A stretch of DNA of 46,058 bases from Clostridia bacterium (GCA_017435865.1 JAFSEF010000053.1:205188-251245), one strand, 5' to 3'. Positions 16,591-26,673 are shown, numbered from the stretch's first letter. The notes: a model not told the origin generated them from the letters alone. Numbers and translations: made by a program.

Positions 16591-18015
16591 TTGGATTTCA
16601 ACGGAAAGACAACAACGTCTCTTGCTGAGGTTGCTAAACAGAAAGAATATATTGAGCTGATAAAAACAGTTCTTTCGGTTCGCTTTCCGGAACGTGCACC
16701 AAAGGCATATGTGCATACGTACGGTTGTCAGGGCAATGTATCTGATTCGGAACGTATGAAAGGTTTGTTGCAGGCGTGTGGTTATGTGTTCTGCGATAAA
16801 CCGGAAGATGCTGACTTTGTTTTGTTCAACACCTGTGCCGTTCGTGAACACGCAGAGGACAGAGTATTCGGCAATTGCGGTGCACTTAAGCCCGTCAAAG
16901 AAAAGAATCCTGAGCTGATTATTGCTCTGTGCGGTTGCATGATGCAACAACAGCATGTTGCTGACCGAATCCGTAAAAGCTATCCTTTTGTCAATCTTGT
17001 GTTCGGAACCTTTGCATTTCACAGATTGCCCGAATTGCTGTACAAGGTTCTTTGCGGACGAAAACGTGTGTTTGAAATCAGTGAAAACAAGGAACCTGTA
17101 GTGGAAGGTCTTCCTGTTTATCGTGACCGTGACGTAAAGGCCTGGTTGCCTATTATGTACGGATGTGATAATTTTTGCAGTTATTGTATAGTCCCTTATG
17201 TCCGCGGACGTGAACGCAGTCGTAATCCGGAGGCAATTATCACAGAAGCAAAAGAACTGATTGCCGCAGGTGCCAAAGATATAACCTTGCTTGGGCAAAA
17301 TGTGAATTCATACGGCAAAGGCTTGCAGGATGATATCGATTTTCCTCGATTGCTGCGTAAGATCAACGCTCTTGACGGTGACTTCATGATTCGCTTTATG
17401 ACATCCCATCCGAAAGATTGCACAAAAGAACTTCTTGATGCGATGGCAGAATGTGAAAAATGTGCTCGTCATCTGCATCTTCCTGTTCAGTCAGGCAACA
17501 ATCGCATTCTGAAAGAAATGAACCGCAGATACACAAGAGAAGAGTATCTGAACCTCATTTCTTATGCACGCAAGGTAATGCCTGACCTGTCTATAACGAC
17601 CGACATTATCACCGGTTTTCCCGGTGAAACATATGAAGAATTCCTTGACACGATTTCTCTTGTGCGTGAAGTGCAGTATACTTCTATGTTCACATTTATT
17701 TATTCACCGAGAAAGGGAACAAAAGCTGCACAGATGCCCGACCCTGTGCCTTATGAAACAAAATCCCGATGGATGCGCGAGCTGCTTGCAGTACAGGAAG
17801 AAATTGCAGCAAAACGAACTGCATCCATGGTCGGCAAAGTGTATCGTGTGCTTGTTGAGGATGAAACGCATGAAAAGGACGGTCGCCTGACCGGAAGAAC
17901 AGGCGGCAATGTCAATATTGATTTTGCAGGTGACAGCTCGCTTGTCGGACAGTTCTGTGAGGTAAAAGTCACACAAGCCGGCAACTGGGTCCTCCATGGT
18001 GAGCTGTTAAAATAA
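16591..18015 (+). CDS. miaB: tRNA-2-methylthio-N6-dimethylallyladenosine synthase MiaB
   Basis: A 474-residue radical SAM methylthiotransferase that adds a methylthio group to i6A37 of tRNAs reading UNN codons. The start is TTG at 16591: GGAGGT lies five bases upstream, while the earlier ATG at 16561 coincides with the predicted transcript start. The N-terminal domain has HTYGCQGNVSDSERM, NTCAVREHAEDR and CGCMMQQ, giving the three cysteines of the auxiliary cluster. The radical SAM motif is YGCDNFCSYCIVPYVRGRE (CxxxCxxC). A TRAM domain closes the protein. miaA, which makes the substrate i6A, is in the same gene string. This is the first gene after the promoter at 16526. Confidence 0.95.
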   Translation: MDFNGKTTTSLAEVAKQKEYIELIKTVLSVRFPERAPKAYVHTYGCQGNVSDSERMKGLLQACGYVFCDKPEDADFVLFNTCAVREHAEDRVFGNCGALKPVKEKNPELIIALCGCMMQQQHVADRIRKSYPFVNLVFGTFAFHRLPELLYKVLCGRKRVFEISENKEPVVEGLPVYRDRDVKAWLPIMYGCDNFCSYCIVPYVRGRERSRNPEAIITEAKELIAAGAKDITLLGQNVNSYGKGLQDDIDFPRLLRKINALDGDFMIRFMTSHPKDCTKELLDAMAECEKCARHLHLPVQSGNNRILKEMNRRYTREEYLNLISYARKVMPDLSITTDIITGFPGETYEEFLDTISLVREVQYTSMFTFIYSPRKGTKAAQMPDPVPYETKSRWMRELLAVQEEIAAKRTASMVGKVYRVLVEDETHEKDGRLTGRTGGNVNIDFAGDSSLVGQFCEVKVTQAGNWVLHGELLK

Positions 18016-18048
18016 ACTTAAATTGTCAAGAAACGGAGAAAACAAAAA

Positions 18049-18462
18049 ATGAATGTTATTGAATTGACCAGACAACTCGGAGCTGCTATTCAGCAGGACG
18101 ATCGCTATCTTGCTTACATGAAAGCAAAGTCTGCAAATGAAGCTGATGATGATCTCAATGCCCTTATCGGCAAACTCAACCTCCTGCAGCTTTCTTATCA
18201 GACCGAAGCACAGAAAGAAGATGCAGACGAAGCAAAACTTTCTGCATATGATGAAGATTTCCGCAAGCTTTACGGCGAAGTCATGCTGAATGAAAATATG
18301 CGTAATTATGAAAATGCTCGTCAGACCGTTGATGATATGATGAACTATATTATTCAGATTCTTTCTCTTTGTGTTAACGGTGAAGATCCTGCTACCTGCG
18401 AACCTGTTCCCGAAGGTGGTTCCTGCACAGGTTCCTGCTCCACTTGCGGCGGTTGCGGCTGA
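18049..18462 (+). CDS. YlbF-family regulator with a C-terminal cysteine tail
   Basis: A 137-residue helical protein of the YlbF/YmcA family (IELTRQLGAAIQQDDRYLAY at the start, NYENARQTVDDMMNYI near the end). It ends in a Gly/Cys-rich tail with six cysteines in the last 28 residues, ending SCSTCGGCG. In Bacillus, YlbF, YmcA and YaaT form an iron-sulfur complex that steers RNase Y and developmental phosphorelays. The cysteine tail here is compatible with metal or cluster binding. The position directly before mutS is common in Clostridia. The spacing (33 bases after miaB, 36 before mutS, no terminator) indicates co-transcription. Confidence 0.8.
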   Translation: MNVIELTRQLGAAIQQDDRYLAYMKAKSANEADDDLNALIGKLNLLQLSYQTEAQKEDADEAKLSAYDEDFRKLYGEVMLNENMRNYENARQTVDDMMNYIIQILSLCVNGEDPATCEPVPEGGSCTGSCSTCGGCG

Positions 18463-18498
18463 TTTATATTTATGAACTATCGAAAGGAGGCGGTATAA

Positions 18499-21108
18499 AT
18501 GGCTGAATTTACTCCCATGATGCGTCAGTACTTTAAAATCAAAGAACAGCACAAGGATGAAATACTTTTTTACCGCCTCGGTGACTTTTATGAAATGTTC
18601 TTTGATGATGCCATTACGGTGTCCAGAGAACTTGAACTTGTCCTTACGGGCAGGGAATGCGGACAACCTGAACGAGCTCCCATGTGCGGAGTTCCGTTCC
18701 ATGCAGCCGATACATATATTGCCCGTTTGATTGCAAAAGGCTACAAAGTTGCGGTTTGTGAACAGGTTGAAGATCCGACACAGGCAAAAGGTCTTGTTGA
18801 ACGCGATATTGTACGCATTGTGACCCCCGGTACTGTTACCGACAGTGTAATGCTTGATGAGTCAAAGAATAATTATCTTGCCAGCATTGTGATGAACGGA
18901 AACAGTGCGGGATTGTGTTTCAGCGATGTTTCAACAGGTGCTGTTTTTGTTTGTGAACTCAGTGGTGACCGACTTTGTGAGCGTGTGATCAATGAGCTTG
19001 CAAAGTATGTTCCGTCTGAAATTCGCCTGAACGAAACTGCTGCTGCAGAAAAGACTATATCCGAGTATATCGGCCGTAAAATGAATGCTTATACTTCGAC
19101 TGTAGCGGAAGAAGCTGTCACTTTACGCAACTGTACAGAGACTGTTGAAAATCATTTCAGAAAATCTCTTGATGAACTGGATTTGTCGGAAAGTCCTTGT
19201 GCAGTTTGTGCACTCGGTGAAAATCTTTCTTATCTTTACAATGTACAGCGAAATGATGTGTCAGGTATTGTCAGTGTTAATGTTTATACGCAGGACAAGT
19301 ATATGAAACTTGATGCATCTGCACGCAGAAACCTTGAACTGACCGAAAGCGAACGTCGCAGAGAGAAGAAAGGTTCTCTTTTGTGGGTTCTTGATAAGAC
19401 AAAAACAGCCATGGGTAAACGTATGATGCATGCCTGGGTTGAACAACCGCTTGTCAGTGTCGGTGCCATTCTGCAACGTCAGAATGCTGTCGAAGAATTG
19501 TATAACACTACAATGCTTCGCAGTTCCTTGATTGAAATTCTTTCGGGTATAAACGATCTTGAGCGAATCATAACAAGAATTGTTTACGGCACTGCAAATG
19601 CAAAAGAACTGAAGACTCTTTCACAGACTCTTGCATTGCTTCCTGCAATCAAAGGAAATCTCGACGGTGTAAGTAGTCAGCTTCTGAAAGAACTGAGTAT
19701 GCAGATTGATCCGTTGTGTGAATTGCAGCAAATCATCGACGAAGCAATTTGTGACGAACCGCCGTTTTCTGTCCGTGAAGGCGGTATGATCCGTGACGGT
19801 TACAATTCGGAACTCGATGAGCTGCGGCAGATCGAATCCGGCGGTAAAAACTTTATTGAACAAATAGAAAACCGTGAACGTGAACGCACAGGTATCAAGA
19901 AACTGAAAGTCGGTTATAACCGTGTGTTCGGTTACTACATTGAAGTCAGCAATCAGTTCAAGGAAAACGTTCCCGAAGATTACATCCGTAAGCAGACGCT
20001 TGTGAATGGAGAAAGATTCATCACAAGTGAACTGAAAGATCTTGAAGCTAAAGTGCTCGGTGCAAGAGAACGAATCGGAAAACTTGAATATGAATTATTC
20101 AATGTAATCCGTCAACAGGCTGCTGATGAACATCTTTCTGTTCGTGCAACAGCACAGGCCATTGCACAGATTGACGCATTGTGTTCATTAGCGGAAACCG
20201 CTGTGCAGAACGGGTATTCAAGACCTGTGGTTGATGCTTCGGATCGTATCAATATCCGTGAAGGCAGACATCCTGTTGTTGAAAAATACCTCAACGATGC
20301 ACCTTTTGTTCCCAATGACACACTCCTTGATTGCGGTGAGAATCGTACTGCAATCATTACCGGTCCGAATATGGCAGGTAAATCGACCTATATGCGTCAG
20401 ACTGCACTGATTGTCATTATGGCACAGATCGGATCATTTGTTCCTGCTGTTTCAGCCGAAATCGGTGTTGTTGATGCGGTATTTACAAGAGTCGGTGCTT
20501 CCGATGACCTCGCTGCCGGTCAATCGACATTTATGACCGAAATGAGCGAAGTTGCTTCCATTCTGTCTGCCGCTACTGTTCGAAGTCTTGTTATTCTTGA
20601 CGAAATCGGCAGAGGTACTTCTACTTTTGACGGAATGAGCATAGCACGGGCTGTTCTGGAATATACCAATGACCGTAAAAAACTCGGTTGTAAAACCTTG
20701 TTTGCAACACATTATCATGAGCTTACGGAAATGGAAAATGAAATCGACGGTATCCGTAATTACAATACCTGTGTCAAAAAACGCGGTGATGATATTACGT
20801 TTTTACGAAGAATCGTGCGAGGTACAGCAGACGGCAGTTACGGTATTGAAGTTGCTTACCTTGCAGGAATACCGAAATCTGTAGTCAATCGTGCAAAAGT
20901 TATTTTGAAGAGTCTTGAAGAACAGGCTCCCGAAGAGCGCCGTCCTGTCAAGAAAGCACAGGTTGTTGAAGAAACGGAAATGCAATTTTCGTTTCTTGAT
21001 AATCAGAATAATGCCGTTATTGATGAGCTGCGTTTGCTTGATATTAACACTTTGACTCCCATTGAAGCTTTGACAAAGCTGTATGAAATAAAAAGTAAAC
21101 TTGTTTGA
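18499..21108 (+). CDS. mutS: DNA mismatch repair protein MutS
   Basis: An 869-residue full-length MutS that recognises base mismatches. The mismatch-reading motif F-Y-E is at residues 30-32 (LGDFYEMF). The clamp and lever regions are intact. The ATPase carries TGPNMAGKST (621-630), Walker B LVILDEIGRGTST (Asp701, Glu702), and ATHYHELTEME. A strong AAAGGAGG ribosome binding site precedes the ATG. It is followed after 24 bases by mutL, its functional partner. No truncation or missing catalytic residue is seen. Confidence 0.97.
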   Translation: MAEFTPMMRQYFKIKEQHKDEILFYRLGDFYEMFFDDAITVSRELELVLTGRECGQPERAPMCGVPFHAADTYIARLIAKGYKVAVCEQVEDPTQAKGLVERDIVRIVTPGTVTDSVMLDESKNNYLASIVMNGNSAGLCFSDVSTGAVFVCELSGDRLCERVINELAKYVPSEIRLNETAAAEKTISEYIGRKMNAYTSTVAEEAVTLRNCTETVENHFRKSLDELDLSESPCAVCALGENLSYLYNVQRNDVSGIVSVNVYTQDKYMKLDASARRNLELTESERRREKKGSLLWVLDKTKTAMGKRMMHAWVEQPLVSVGAILQRQNAVEELYNTTMLRSSLIEILSGINDLERIITRIVYGTANAKELKTLSQTLALLPAIKGNLDGVSSQLLKELSMQIDPLCELQQIIDEAICDEPPFSVREGGMIRDGYNSELDELRQIESGGKNFIEQIENRERERTGIKKLKVGYNRVFGYYIEVSNQFKENVPEDYIRKQTLVNGERFITSELKDLEAKVLGARERIGKLEYELFNVIRQQAADEHLSVRATAQAIAQIDALCSLAETAVQNGYSRPVVDASDRINIREGRHPVVEKYLNDAPFVPNDTLLDCGENRTAIITGPNMAGKSTYMRQTALIVIMAQIGSFVPAVSAEIGVVDAVFTRVGASDDLAAGQSTFMTEMSEVASILSAATVRSLVILDEIGRGTSTFDGMSIARAVLEYTNDRKKLGCKTLFATHYHELTEMENEIDGIRNYNTCVKKRGDDITFLRRIVRGTADGSYGIEVAYLAGIPKSVVNRAKVILKSLEEQAPEERRPVKKAQVVEETEMQFSFLDNQNNAVIDELRLLDINTLTPIEALTKLYEIKSKLV

Positions 21109-21132
21109 TTCTGAAACGAAGGAGGATGTGAT

Positions 21133-23166
21133 ATGCCCAAAATTAATTTGCTGCCAAAAGAGATTTATTCACTGATTGCAGCTGGTGAAGTTGTTGAGCG
21201 TCCGTCCTCCGTCGTAAAGGAAATGCTTGAGAATTCCATTGATGCAGGTGCTCAACGAGTAACGGTGGAAATCCGATCCGGCGGTGTTACTTTTCTTCGT
21301 GTAACGGATGACGGTTGCGGTATAGCTCCTGAAGATGTCAGAAATGCTTTTGTCAGCCATGCAACAAGTAAGATCCACGCGCAAGAAGATCTTGATGCTA
21401 TTCTGACCCTCGGTTTCCGTGGTGAAGCTCTTGCATCCGTTGCATCCGTTGCAAAGGTTGAAATGCTGACACGTACACCCGATGCAGCTTTCGGAACTCG
21501 TTATGTCATTGCTTGCGGTGAAGAACAGATTTTTGAGGAAAGCGGTTGCCCTGTCGGCACAACGCTGATTGTCCGTGATTTGTTCTGTAATACACCTGCC
21601 CGCATGAAATTTCTCAAAAAAGATACGACAGAAGGTAATTACGTTGCTGACATAGTTACAAAAGTTGCTCTGTCTCATCCGTCTGTTTCTTTCCGTCTGA
21701 TACGGGAGGGCAAAGAAACATTATTTACGCCCGGAAACGGCAATCTTTATGATACTGCATTTTCACTTTTCGGAAAAGACTTTGCAGAAGGTCTTACCGA
21801 ATGTGATTATGAACTTGATGGTATAAAAATCAGCGGTTTCATTACGAAGCCTTTGTTTGGCAGACCGAACCGCAATATGCAATATTATTACGTGAATCGT
21901 CGCTATGTCCGCATTCCGACCGCGGCAGCAGCACTTGATGAAGCTTATAAAAACAGTATTATGGTCGGAAAATTTCCCGGTGCCGTCCTTAATATTGAAC
22001 TTGCTCCGGGCAGCGTGGATGTCAACGTGCATCCGGCAAAGACTGAAATTCGATTCTCCAACGACAGACGTATTTTTGAGGCCGTTTATTATGCTGCAAA
22101 GTCTGCTCTTGCAAAAGGGGACACACGTCCGTCGTTTCATATAAATAAGATCACTCCGCAACCTGCCGTAAAACAATCAGAAGGAACGCAGATGCGGTTT
22201 GAGGACAGAATGCAGAGCACATGGGGACAAGCCAAAAAAACTGTTTCTTCCGCATCAGTGCAGAAAATCGAGAATGTTGTTCTTGATGTAGTAGAAGATG
22301 TTAACTTGAAAAAGGAAAATCCGCCCCAGGATAACACTGTTCCGCAAGTCGCTCCTGCAAAAACTACAGCAGCACCGGTAATCAAAAGTGGTTTTCAATC
22401 TGCTCCGTTGTCTGTTTCTCCTGTTCAGCAGCCCTCTGCAAATACAGCGGTTGTTATGCATGACAGCGGTATGAAACCCATTGAACAACAGTTGGTTGAG
22501 AAGCATGATTTGACCGCTGTAACTGCTGCTGAACCTGAATGTATTATTAATAATGAAAAAGATACTCCCGCAACAAAACAGAAAGAAGAAACTGAAATTT
22601 CAGTTCGTGTGATCGGTGAGTTGTTCAAAACTTACATTCTTGCGGAAGTTGATAACAAATTTATAATTTGTGATAAACACGCAGCACACGAGAGAATTCT
22701 TTTTGAAAAAATCAAAAGCAATGCAAGTGCAGGTAACAGTCAGCTTTTGTTGACACCTGCAAGGGTTTCTTTGAATGCAGCTGATTACGATGCCGTTATT
22801 GAACATATTCCGCTATTTGAAAAGGCAGGATACCTTATAGAAGATTTCGGCATGGGAACCGTGCTTGTCAGAGGAGCACCTGTTGAGTTGGGAAACACTG
22901 ACATTGTCAGCGTTGTCTGTGAATTGGCCGGTGAATTGAGAAAAGGTAAAATGTCAATGCAGCCTGAAAAACTGGATTGGATTTATCACAATACGGCTTG
23001 CAGAGCAGCAATCAAAGCAGGGGATATTACTTCGCATCAGGAGCTGACTGTTTTACTGAAAACAGTATTGACAAATGATGCAGTTCGTTATTGTCCGCAC
23101 GGTAGACCTGTGTTGACGGAAATTACAAAAAATGAGCTTGAAAAACAGTTCGGACGACTTGGTTAA
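21133..23166 (+). CDS. mutL: DNA mismatch repair protein MutL (endonuclease type)
   Basis: A 677-residue protein. The GHKL ATPase motifs are intact: ERPSSVVKEMLENSIDAGA (Glu33), DDGCGI (59-64), HATSKI, and GFRGEALASVASV. A low-complexity linker (about 335-480) joins the dimerisation domain. That domain holds the metal-dependent nicking motif DKHAAHERILFE (from Asp514; canonical form DQHAxxExxxxE, so Gln is replaced by Lys), ACRAAIK and CPHGRP (Cys654). These mark the endonuclease-active MutL of bacteria lacking MutH/Dam-directed repair. GGAGG lies just upstream of the ATG. miaA follows after nine bases. Confidence 0.96.
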   Translation: MPKINLLPKEIYSLIAAGEVVERPSSVVKEMLENSIDAGAQRVTVEIRSGGVTFLRVTDDGCGIAPEDVRNAFVSHATSKIHAQEDLDAILTLGFRGEALASVASVAKVEMLTRTPDAAFGTRYVIACGEEQIFEESGCPVGTTLIVRDLFCNTPARMKFLKKDTTEGNYVADIVTKVALSHPSVSFRLIREGKETLFTPGNGNLYDTAFSLFGKDFAEGLTECDYELDGIKISGFITKPLFGRPNRNMQYYYVNRRYVRIPTAAAALDEAYKNSIMVGKFPGAVLNIELAPGSVDVNVHPAKTEIRFSNDRRIFEAVYYAAKSALAKGDTRPSFHINKITPQPAVKQSEGTQMRFEDRMQSTWGQAKKTVSSASVQKIENVVLDVVEDVNLKKENPPQDNTVPQVAPAKTTAAPVIKSGFQSAPLSVSPVQQPSANTAVVMHDSGMKPIEQQLVEKHDLTAVTAAEPECIINNEKDTPATKQKEETEISVRVIGELFKTYILAEVDNKFIICDKHAAHERILFEKIKSNASAGNSQLLLTPARVSLNAADYDAVIEHIPLFEKAGYLIEDFGMGTVLVRGAPVELGNTDIVSVVCELAGELRKGKMSMQPEKLDWIYHNTACRAAIKAGDITSHQELTVLLKTVLTNDAVRYCPHGRPVLTEITKNELEKQFGRLG

Positions 23167-23175
23167 GAGGATACT

Positions 23176-24123
23176 ATGAAAAAACGACCTGTAATTGCTG
23201 TTGTCGGTCCTACGGCATCCGGAAAAACGGCGTTGGCTGTTGATATTGCCTTGCGATACAACAGTGAAGTTGTTTCTGCTGATTCCATGCAGATATATAA
23301 AGGTATGGATATAGCAACAGCAAAACCCATGCAGGATGAAATGATGGGGATCAGACATCATCTTATCGATTATGTCGATCCATCAGAAAAATACTGTGTA
23401 GCGAGATATGTACAGGATGCAAGAGCTGCAATTGATGACATACACAAACGTGGAAAATTGCCTGTCATTTGTGGCGGAACAGGACTATACATTGACTCTT
23501 TACTCGGGAATATACAATTTGAAGATGAACCTGACAACAGTGCTGTCCGGGAAGAATTGCAACTTCGGATGGAAACGGAAGGAGCAGAAGTTCTGCTTTC
23601 AGAATTGAAGGATGTTGACCCTGTACTTGCAGAACAGTTGCATCCAAACAACAAAGGTCGCATCATAAGGGCTCTGGAGGTTTATAAGCTGACAGGAGAG
23701 ACTGCTACAGAACGCAGACTTCGCTCAAGAACAAAGCCTTGTATGTATGATTGCTTTTATATTGCTATCGCATTTCCGGACAGAGATTTTCTTTATGATC
23801 GCATCAACCGTCGTGTTGATATTATGCTGACAGAGGGTCTTGAAGAAGAGGCACGCAATTTTTTCTCTTTACATACCGATACAGCAGCACAGGCAATCGG
23901 GTATAAAGAATTAAAAGGTTGGTTTGACGGAGAAATTTCCCGTGAAGAAGCAATCGAAAATCTGAAACGTGAAACAAGACGTTATGCGAAAAGACAAATT
24001 ACATGGTTTCGCAGAAATGATGCTATACATTATATTAACAGGTGTCCGACAGACACGGCAGCAGACATAAGCAATGCAGCTTTTGAAATGATAGACAACA
24101 GCAACTTCCTGAAAGGAGCATAA
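23176..24123 (+). CDS. miaA: tRNA dimethylallyltransferase MiaA
   Basis: A 315-residue enzyme that transfers a dimethylallyl group to A37 of tRNA, producing the substrate of MiaB. P-loop GPTASGKT (11-18), SADSMQIYKGMDIATAKP, GGTGLYIDSLL, the C-terminal AIGYKEL segment and the RYAKRQITWFRR motif are all present. The length is normal. It sits between mutL and an HlyD-like gene (two-base gap), in the common mutS-mutL-miaA order. The usual downstream hfq is absent here. Confidence 0.96.
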   Translation: MKKRPVIAVVGPTASGKTALAVDIALRYNSEVVSADSMQIYKGMDIATAKPMQDEMMGIRHHLIDYVDPSEKYCVARYVQDARAAIDDIHKRGKLPVICGGTGLYIDSLLGNIQFEDEPDNSAVREELQLRMETEGAEVLLSELKDVDPVLAEQLHPNNKGRIIRALEVYKLTGETATERRLRSRTKPCMYDCFYIAIAFPDRDFLYDRINRRVDIMLTEGLEEEARNFFSLHTDTAAQAIGYKELKGWFDGEISREEAIENLKRETRRYAKRQITWFRRNDAIHYINRCPTDTAADISNAAFEMIDNSNFLKGA

Positions 24124-24125
24124 GC

Positions 24126-25463
24126 TTGGCAGAAGAGAATCTGACCCCGAAAAAAGAAAAGCCGAAAAAACTGCATATCAGCACGGATATAGATTTTGAA
24201 ATCCGTTCTCCGAAAATTCGTGCTCTGCTTGTGAGTCTTCTTGCAATATTACTTGTTGCATTCATCGGCTATCACATTTCAAGCGGTATTATCAACAGCT
24301 CAAAGGAACTGAATACAAAAACAGCTGTAAAGTATACGCACAGGCATACAATCGAAGCCAATGCTTTTATCTTGCGTGAAGAAAAGCTTTTGCAAGGAGT
24401 CGGTGGCGGAGAAGTTGTGCCGCTTGCTGAAGACGGAATGAAAGTATCCGGTAATGATGCGGTGGCAAATGTATTTGCTACCACAGCTGATGCACAACAC
24501 TATTATGAACTTGTTGAAGTTCAAAACGAAATTGCGTATTATGAATCCATCTACAATACAAGTTCAGCCAATTCTTTGCCGGACATTGCGGCTTATGATA
24601 ATCGTGTACAGGACAGTGTTTTTGACCTCGCTGAAAAACTGTCTGTTCGTGACATTGAACATATCAGTGAGCAGGCAGATGCCGTGCGGTCTGCTGTTAC
24701 AAAACGCAGTATTGCAATCGGAACAAAAGTGGATGTATCACCAAAACTCTCCGAATTGTACGCAAAGCGTAATCAATTGCTGAATGCAATGCAGAATTAT
24801 ACTGTTATCAATGCCGACAGTGCGGGGTATTATGTGCACAATGCAGATGGTTATGAAAGCTCCTCCGGTATTTATAATTCTCTTGCTTTCAGTGCTGAAG
24901 AAAAGCTGTCAGACGGAGTCAAAAAAATAGACAACAACACCGTCCGCGCATTGTTGACGATTGAACCGATTGCACAAATTGCACCCTACGGAAAGCTCAT
25001 CACCGGTTTTGAATGGTATATTGTCTGCAGTATTGAAACTTTGCAAGCATCGCAATTGCAGATCGGTCAAAGTCTTGCAATCAGTTTTGTTGATCATTCT
25101 GCGAGACCTTTCAAGGCACAGATTATTGCATTGAATCCCGACGGTGAAGGACGTACTGCCTTGATTCTGAGTGCAACAGCGATGGATGGCGCCTATGCCC
25201 AACTCCGTAAGGCAAGAATTGTCATTGAAACGGATTCATTCAGCGGATTGCGTGTTGAAAACACTGCTCTCAGAACAGTGGAAGGCGAATTAGGTGTATA
25301 CATCCGTCAAGGCAATGTTGTAACATTCAGAAATGTTGAAGTTTTATATTCGGCAGATGATTATTCCGTTGTGAAGGATAGTCAGGAACCGGGGTACTTG
25401 AAAACATATGACGAAATTATTATAGAAGGGACTGATTTGTATGACGGAAAGCTTATCAAATGA
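24126..25463 (+). CDS. HlyD-like single-pass membrane protein
   Basis: A 445-residue protein starting at TTG (24126), supported by AAAGGAG seven bases upstream, overlapping the end of miaA's spacing. A charged N-terminal tail of about 35 residues precedes one membrane helix (IRALLVSLLAILLVAFIGYHI). The remainder is extracytoplasmic: a lipoyl-like beta region, a helical hairpin (DAQHYYELVEVQNEIAYYES) and a beta domain, resembling the HlyD/periplasmic-adaptor fold. No transporter gene is adjacent. Homologues at this position in Clostridia, next to yggS and sepF, hint at a role in division or envelope assembly, but no experiment is known to me. The gene overlaps the next start by 23 bases. Confidence 0.65.
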   Translation: MAEENLTPKKEKPKKLHISTDIDFEIRSPKIRALLVSLLAILLVAFIGYHISSGIINSSKELNTKTAVKYTHRHTIEANAFILREEKLLQGVGGGEVVPLAEDGMKVSGNDAVANVFATTADAQHYYELVEVQNEIAYYESIYNTSSANSLPDIAAYDNRVQDSVFDLAEKLSVRDIEHISEQADAVRSAVTKRSIAIGTKVDVSPKLSELYAKRNQLLNAMQNYTVINADSAGYYVHNADGYESSSGIYNSLAFSAEEKLSDGVKKIDNNTVRALLTIEPIAQIAPYGKLITGFEWYIVCSIETLQASQLQIGQSLAISFVDHSARPFKAQIIALNPDGEGRTALILSATAMDGAYAQLRKARIVIETDSFSGLRVENTALRTVEGELGVYIRQGNVVTFRNVEVLYSADDYSVVKDSQEPGYLKTYDEIIIEGTDLYDGKLIK

Positions 25464-26160
25464 TGCTGTGTTTCGGGATATCGAACTGAATTATCAACAA
25501 ATTCAGCAGACAATATCTGATGCTGTATCCTGCAGTGGCAGAAAAGCGGATGAAGTTCGCTTTATGGCTGTAACAAAAACAGTTCCTCCTCATTTCATAA
25601 ATCATGCTTTGAAGCAAGGAATTCAGCTGATCGGCGAAAATAAAGTGCAGGAATTGCTCGAAAAGAAAGAGTACCTTGTCGGGGAATATGAAGCACATCT
25701 TATTGGTCATCTGCAGACCAATAAGGTCAAAAAAATCATTCGTGAAGTTACCATGATTCAATCTGTTGATAGTTTGCGTCTTGCTGCAGAGATAGCAAAA
25801 CAGGCAAAAAATGCAGAATTGGTTATGGATGTGCTGCTTGAAATCAATATTGGAAGAGAAGAATCAAAAACCGGATTTTTGCCGGATGGGTTTGATGAGA
25901 TTGCCTGTCAGATAGCAGAGCTTGACGGACTACGGGTTTGTGGTATAATGAGTGTGCCTCCCGTCTGTGAGAGTGAAGCTGAAGTCAGAAAATGGTTTTC
26001 TCAAGTCCGACAGATGTATGAAGACCTGAAGAAACAAACACTACTGAAAGATATGAATGTCCTTTCCATGGGTATGTCTTCCGATTTCAGAGAAGCCATT
26101 CTGGAAGGATCTACACTTGTTCGTGTCGGCAGTTTATTATTTGGTCGCAGACGTTATTAA
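25441..26160 (+). CDS. YggS/YlmE-family PLP homeostasis protein
   Basis: A 239-residue single-domain PLP-binding protein with the alanine-racemase-like barrel. AVTKTVPP contains the PLP lysine. IGENKVQEL, HLIGHLQTNKVKKI, SVDSLRLAAEI, and the phosphate-binding MGMSSDFREAI and LVRVGSLLFG are all present. Family members balance cytosolic PLP rather than catalyse a known reaction. Placement upstream of sepF is the classic ylmE-ylmF arrangement of Gram-positive division clusters. Its start lies 23 bases inside the preceding gene, which indicates coupled translation. Confidence 0.93.
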   Translation: MTESLSNDAVFRDIELNYQQIQQTISDAVSCSGRKADEVRFMAVTKTVPPHFINHALKQGIQLIGENKVQELLEKKEYLVGEYEAHLIGHLQTNKVKKIIREVTMIQSVDSLRLAAEIAKQAKNAELVMDVLLEINIGREESKTGFLPDGFDEIACQIAELDGLRVCGIMSVPPVCESEAEVRKWFSQVRQMYEDLKKQTLLKDMNVLSMGMSSDFREAILEGSTLVRVGSLLFGRRRY

Positions 26161-26193
26161 TTTTTCATTATATATAAAGGAAGGATTACAAAA

Positions 26194-26673
26194 ATGGCTT
26201 TCAGTGATAAATTCAGAAAAATATTGAATATTGATGAAAATGAGTTTTTTGACGGTGTCGATGCCGAAGATCTCGATGTGGATGATGAGGCTTCTTTACC
26301 CGAAGTTCGCAAAGTCAATTCAAACAAGCGCTCCGAAAAAAAGAATTCTTATTCATCAGCTCCGACAGGTCGCGTTGTTGATATTCACACAACAGCTAAA
26401 TTGCAGGTTGTTCTTAAAAAACCGGATCGTTTTGAAGATGCAACTGCAATCGCTGATGAACTGCTTGATAAACATACGGTAGTCATTAACATGGAAAATA
26501 CCAACAAAGAAGAAGCAAGCAAGTTATTGTGGTTCCTGAGTGGTGTTGCTTATGCAAATGGCGGCAATCTCAAAAAGATTGCGAACCGTACTTATATTAT
26601 CACTCCTTATAATGTTGATGTAATGGGTGATCTTTTGGATGAACTTGAAAATAACGGTATGTTCTTTGTGTAA
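26194..26673 (+). CDS. sepF: Cell division protein SepF
   Basis: A 159-residue protein that bundles FtsZ filaments and tethers them to the membrane. It has an N-terminal amphipathic segment (AFSDKFRKIL), an acidic linker, then the SepF core from about residue 70 (VVDIHTTAKLQVVLKKP, VVINMENTNKEEASKLL, FLSGVAYANGG, YIITPYNVDVMG). The length and order are typical. AAGGAAGG precedes the ATG. In Bacillus ylmG and ylmH separate sepF from divIVA; both are absent here. Confidence 0.93.
   Translation: MAFSDKFRKILNIDENEFFDGVDAEDLDVDDEASLPEVRKVNSNKRSEKKNSYSSAPTGRVVDIHTTAKLQVVLKKPDRFEDATAIADELLDKHTVVINMENTNKEEASKLLWFLSGVAYANGGNLKKIANRTYIITPYNVDVMGDLLDELENNGMFFV

Noticed and set aside
23167-24125. hfq expected after miaA
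   Set aside because: No small frame with Hfq motifs exists between miaA and the HlyD-like gene; the gap is two bases.
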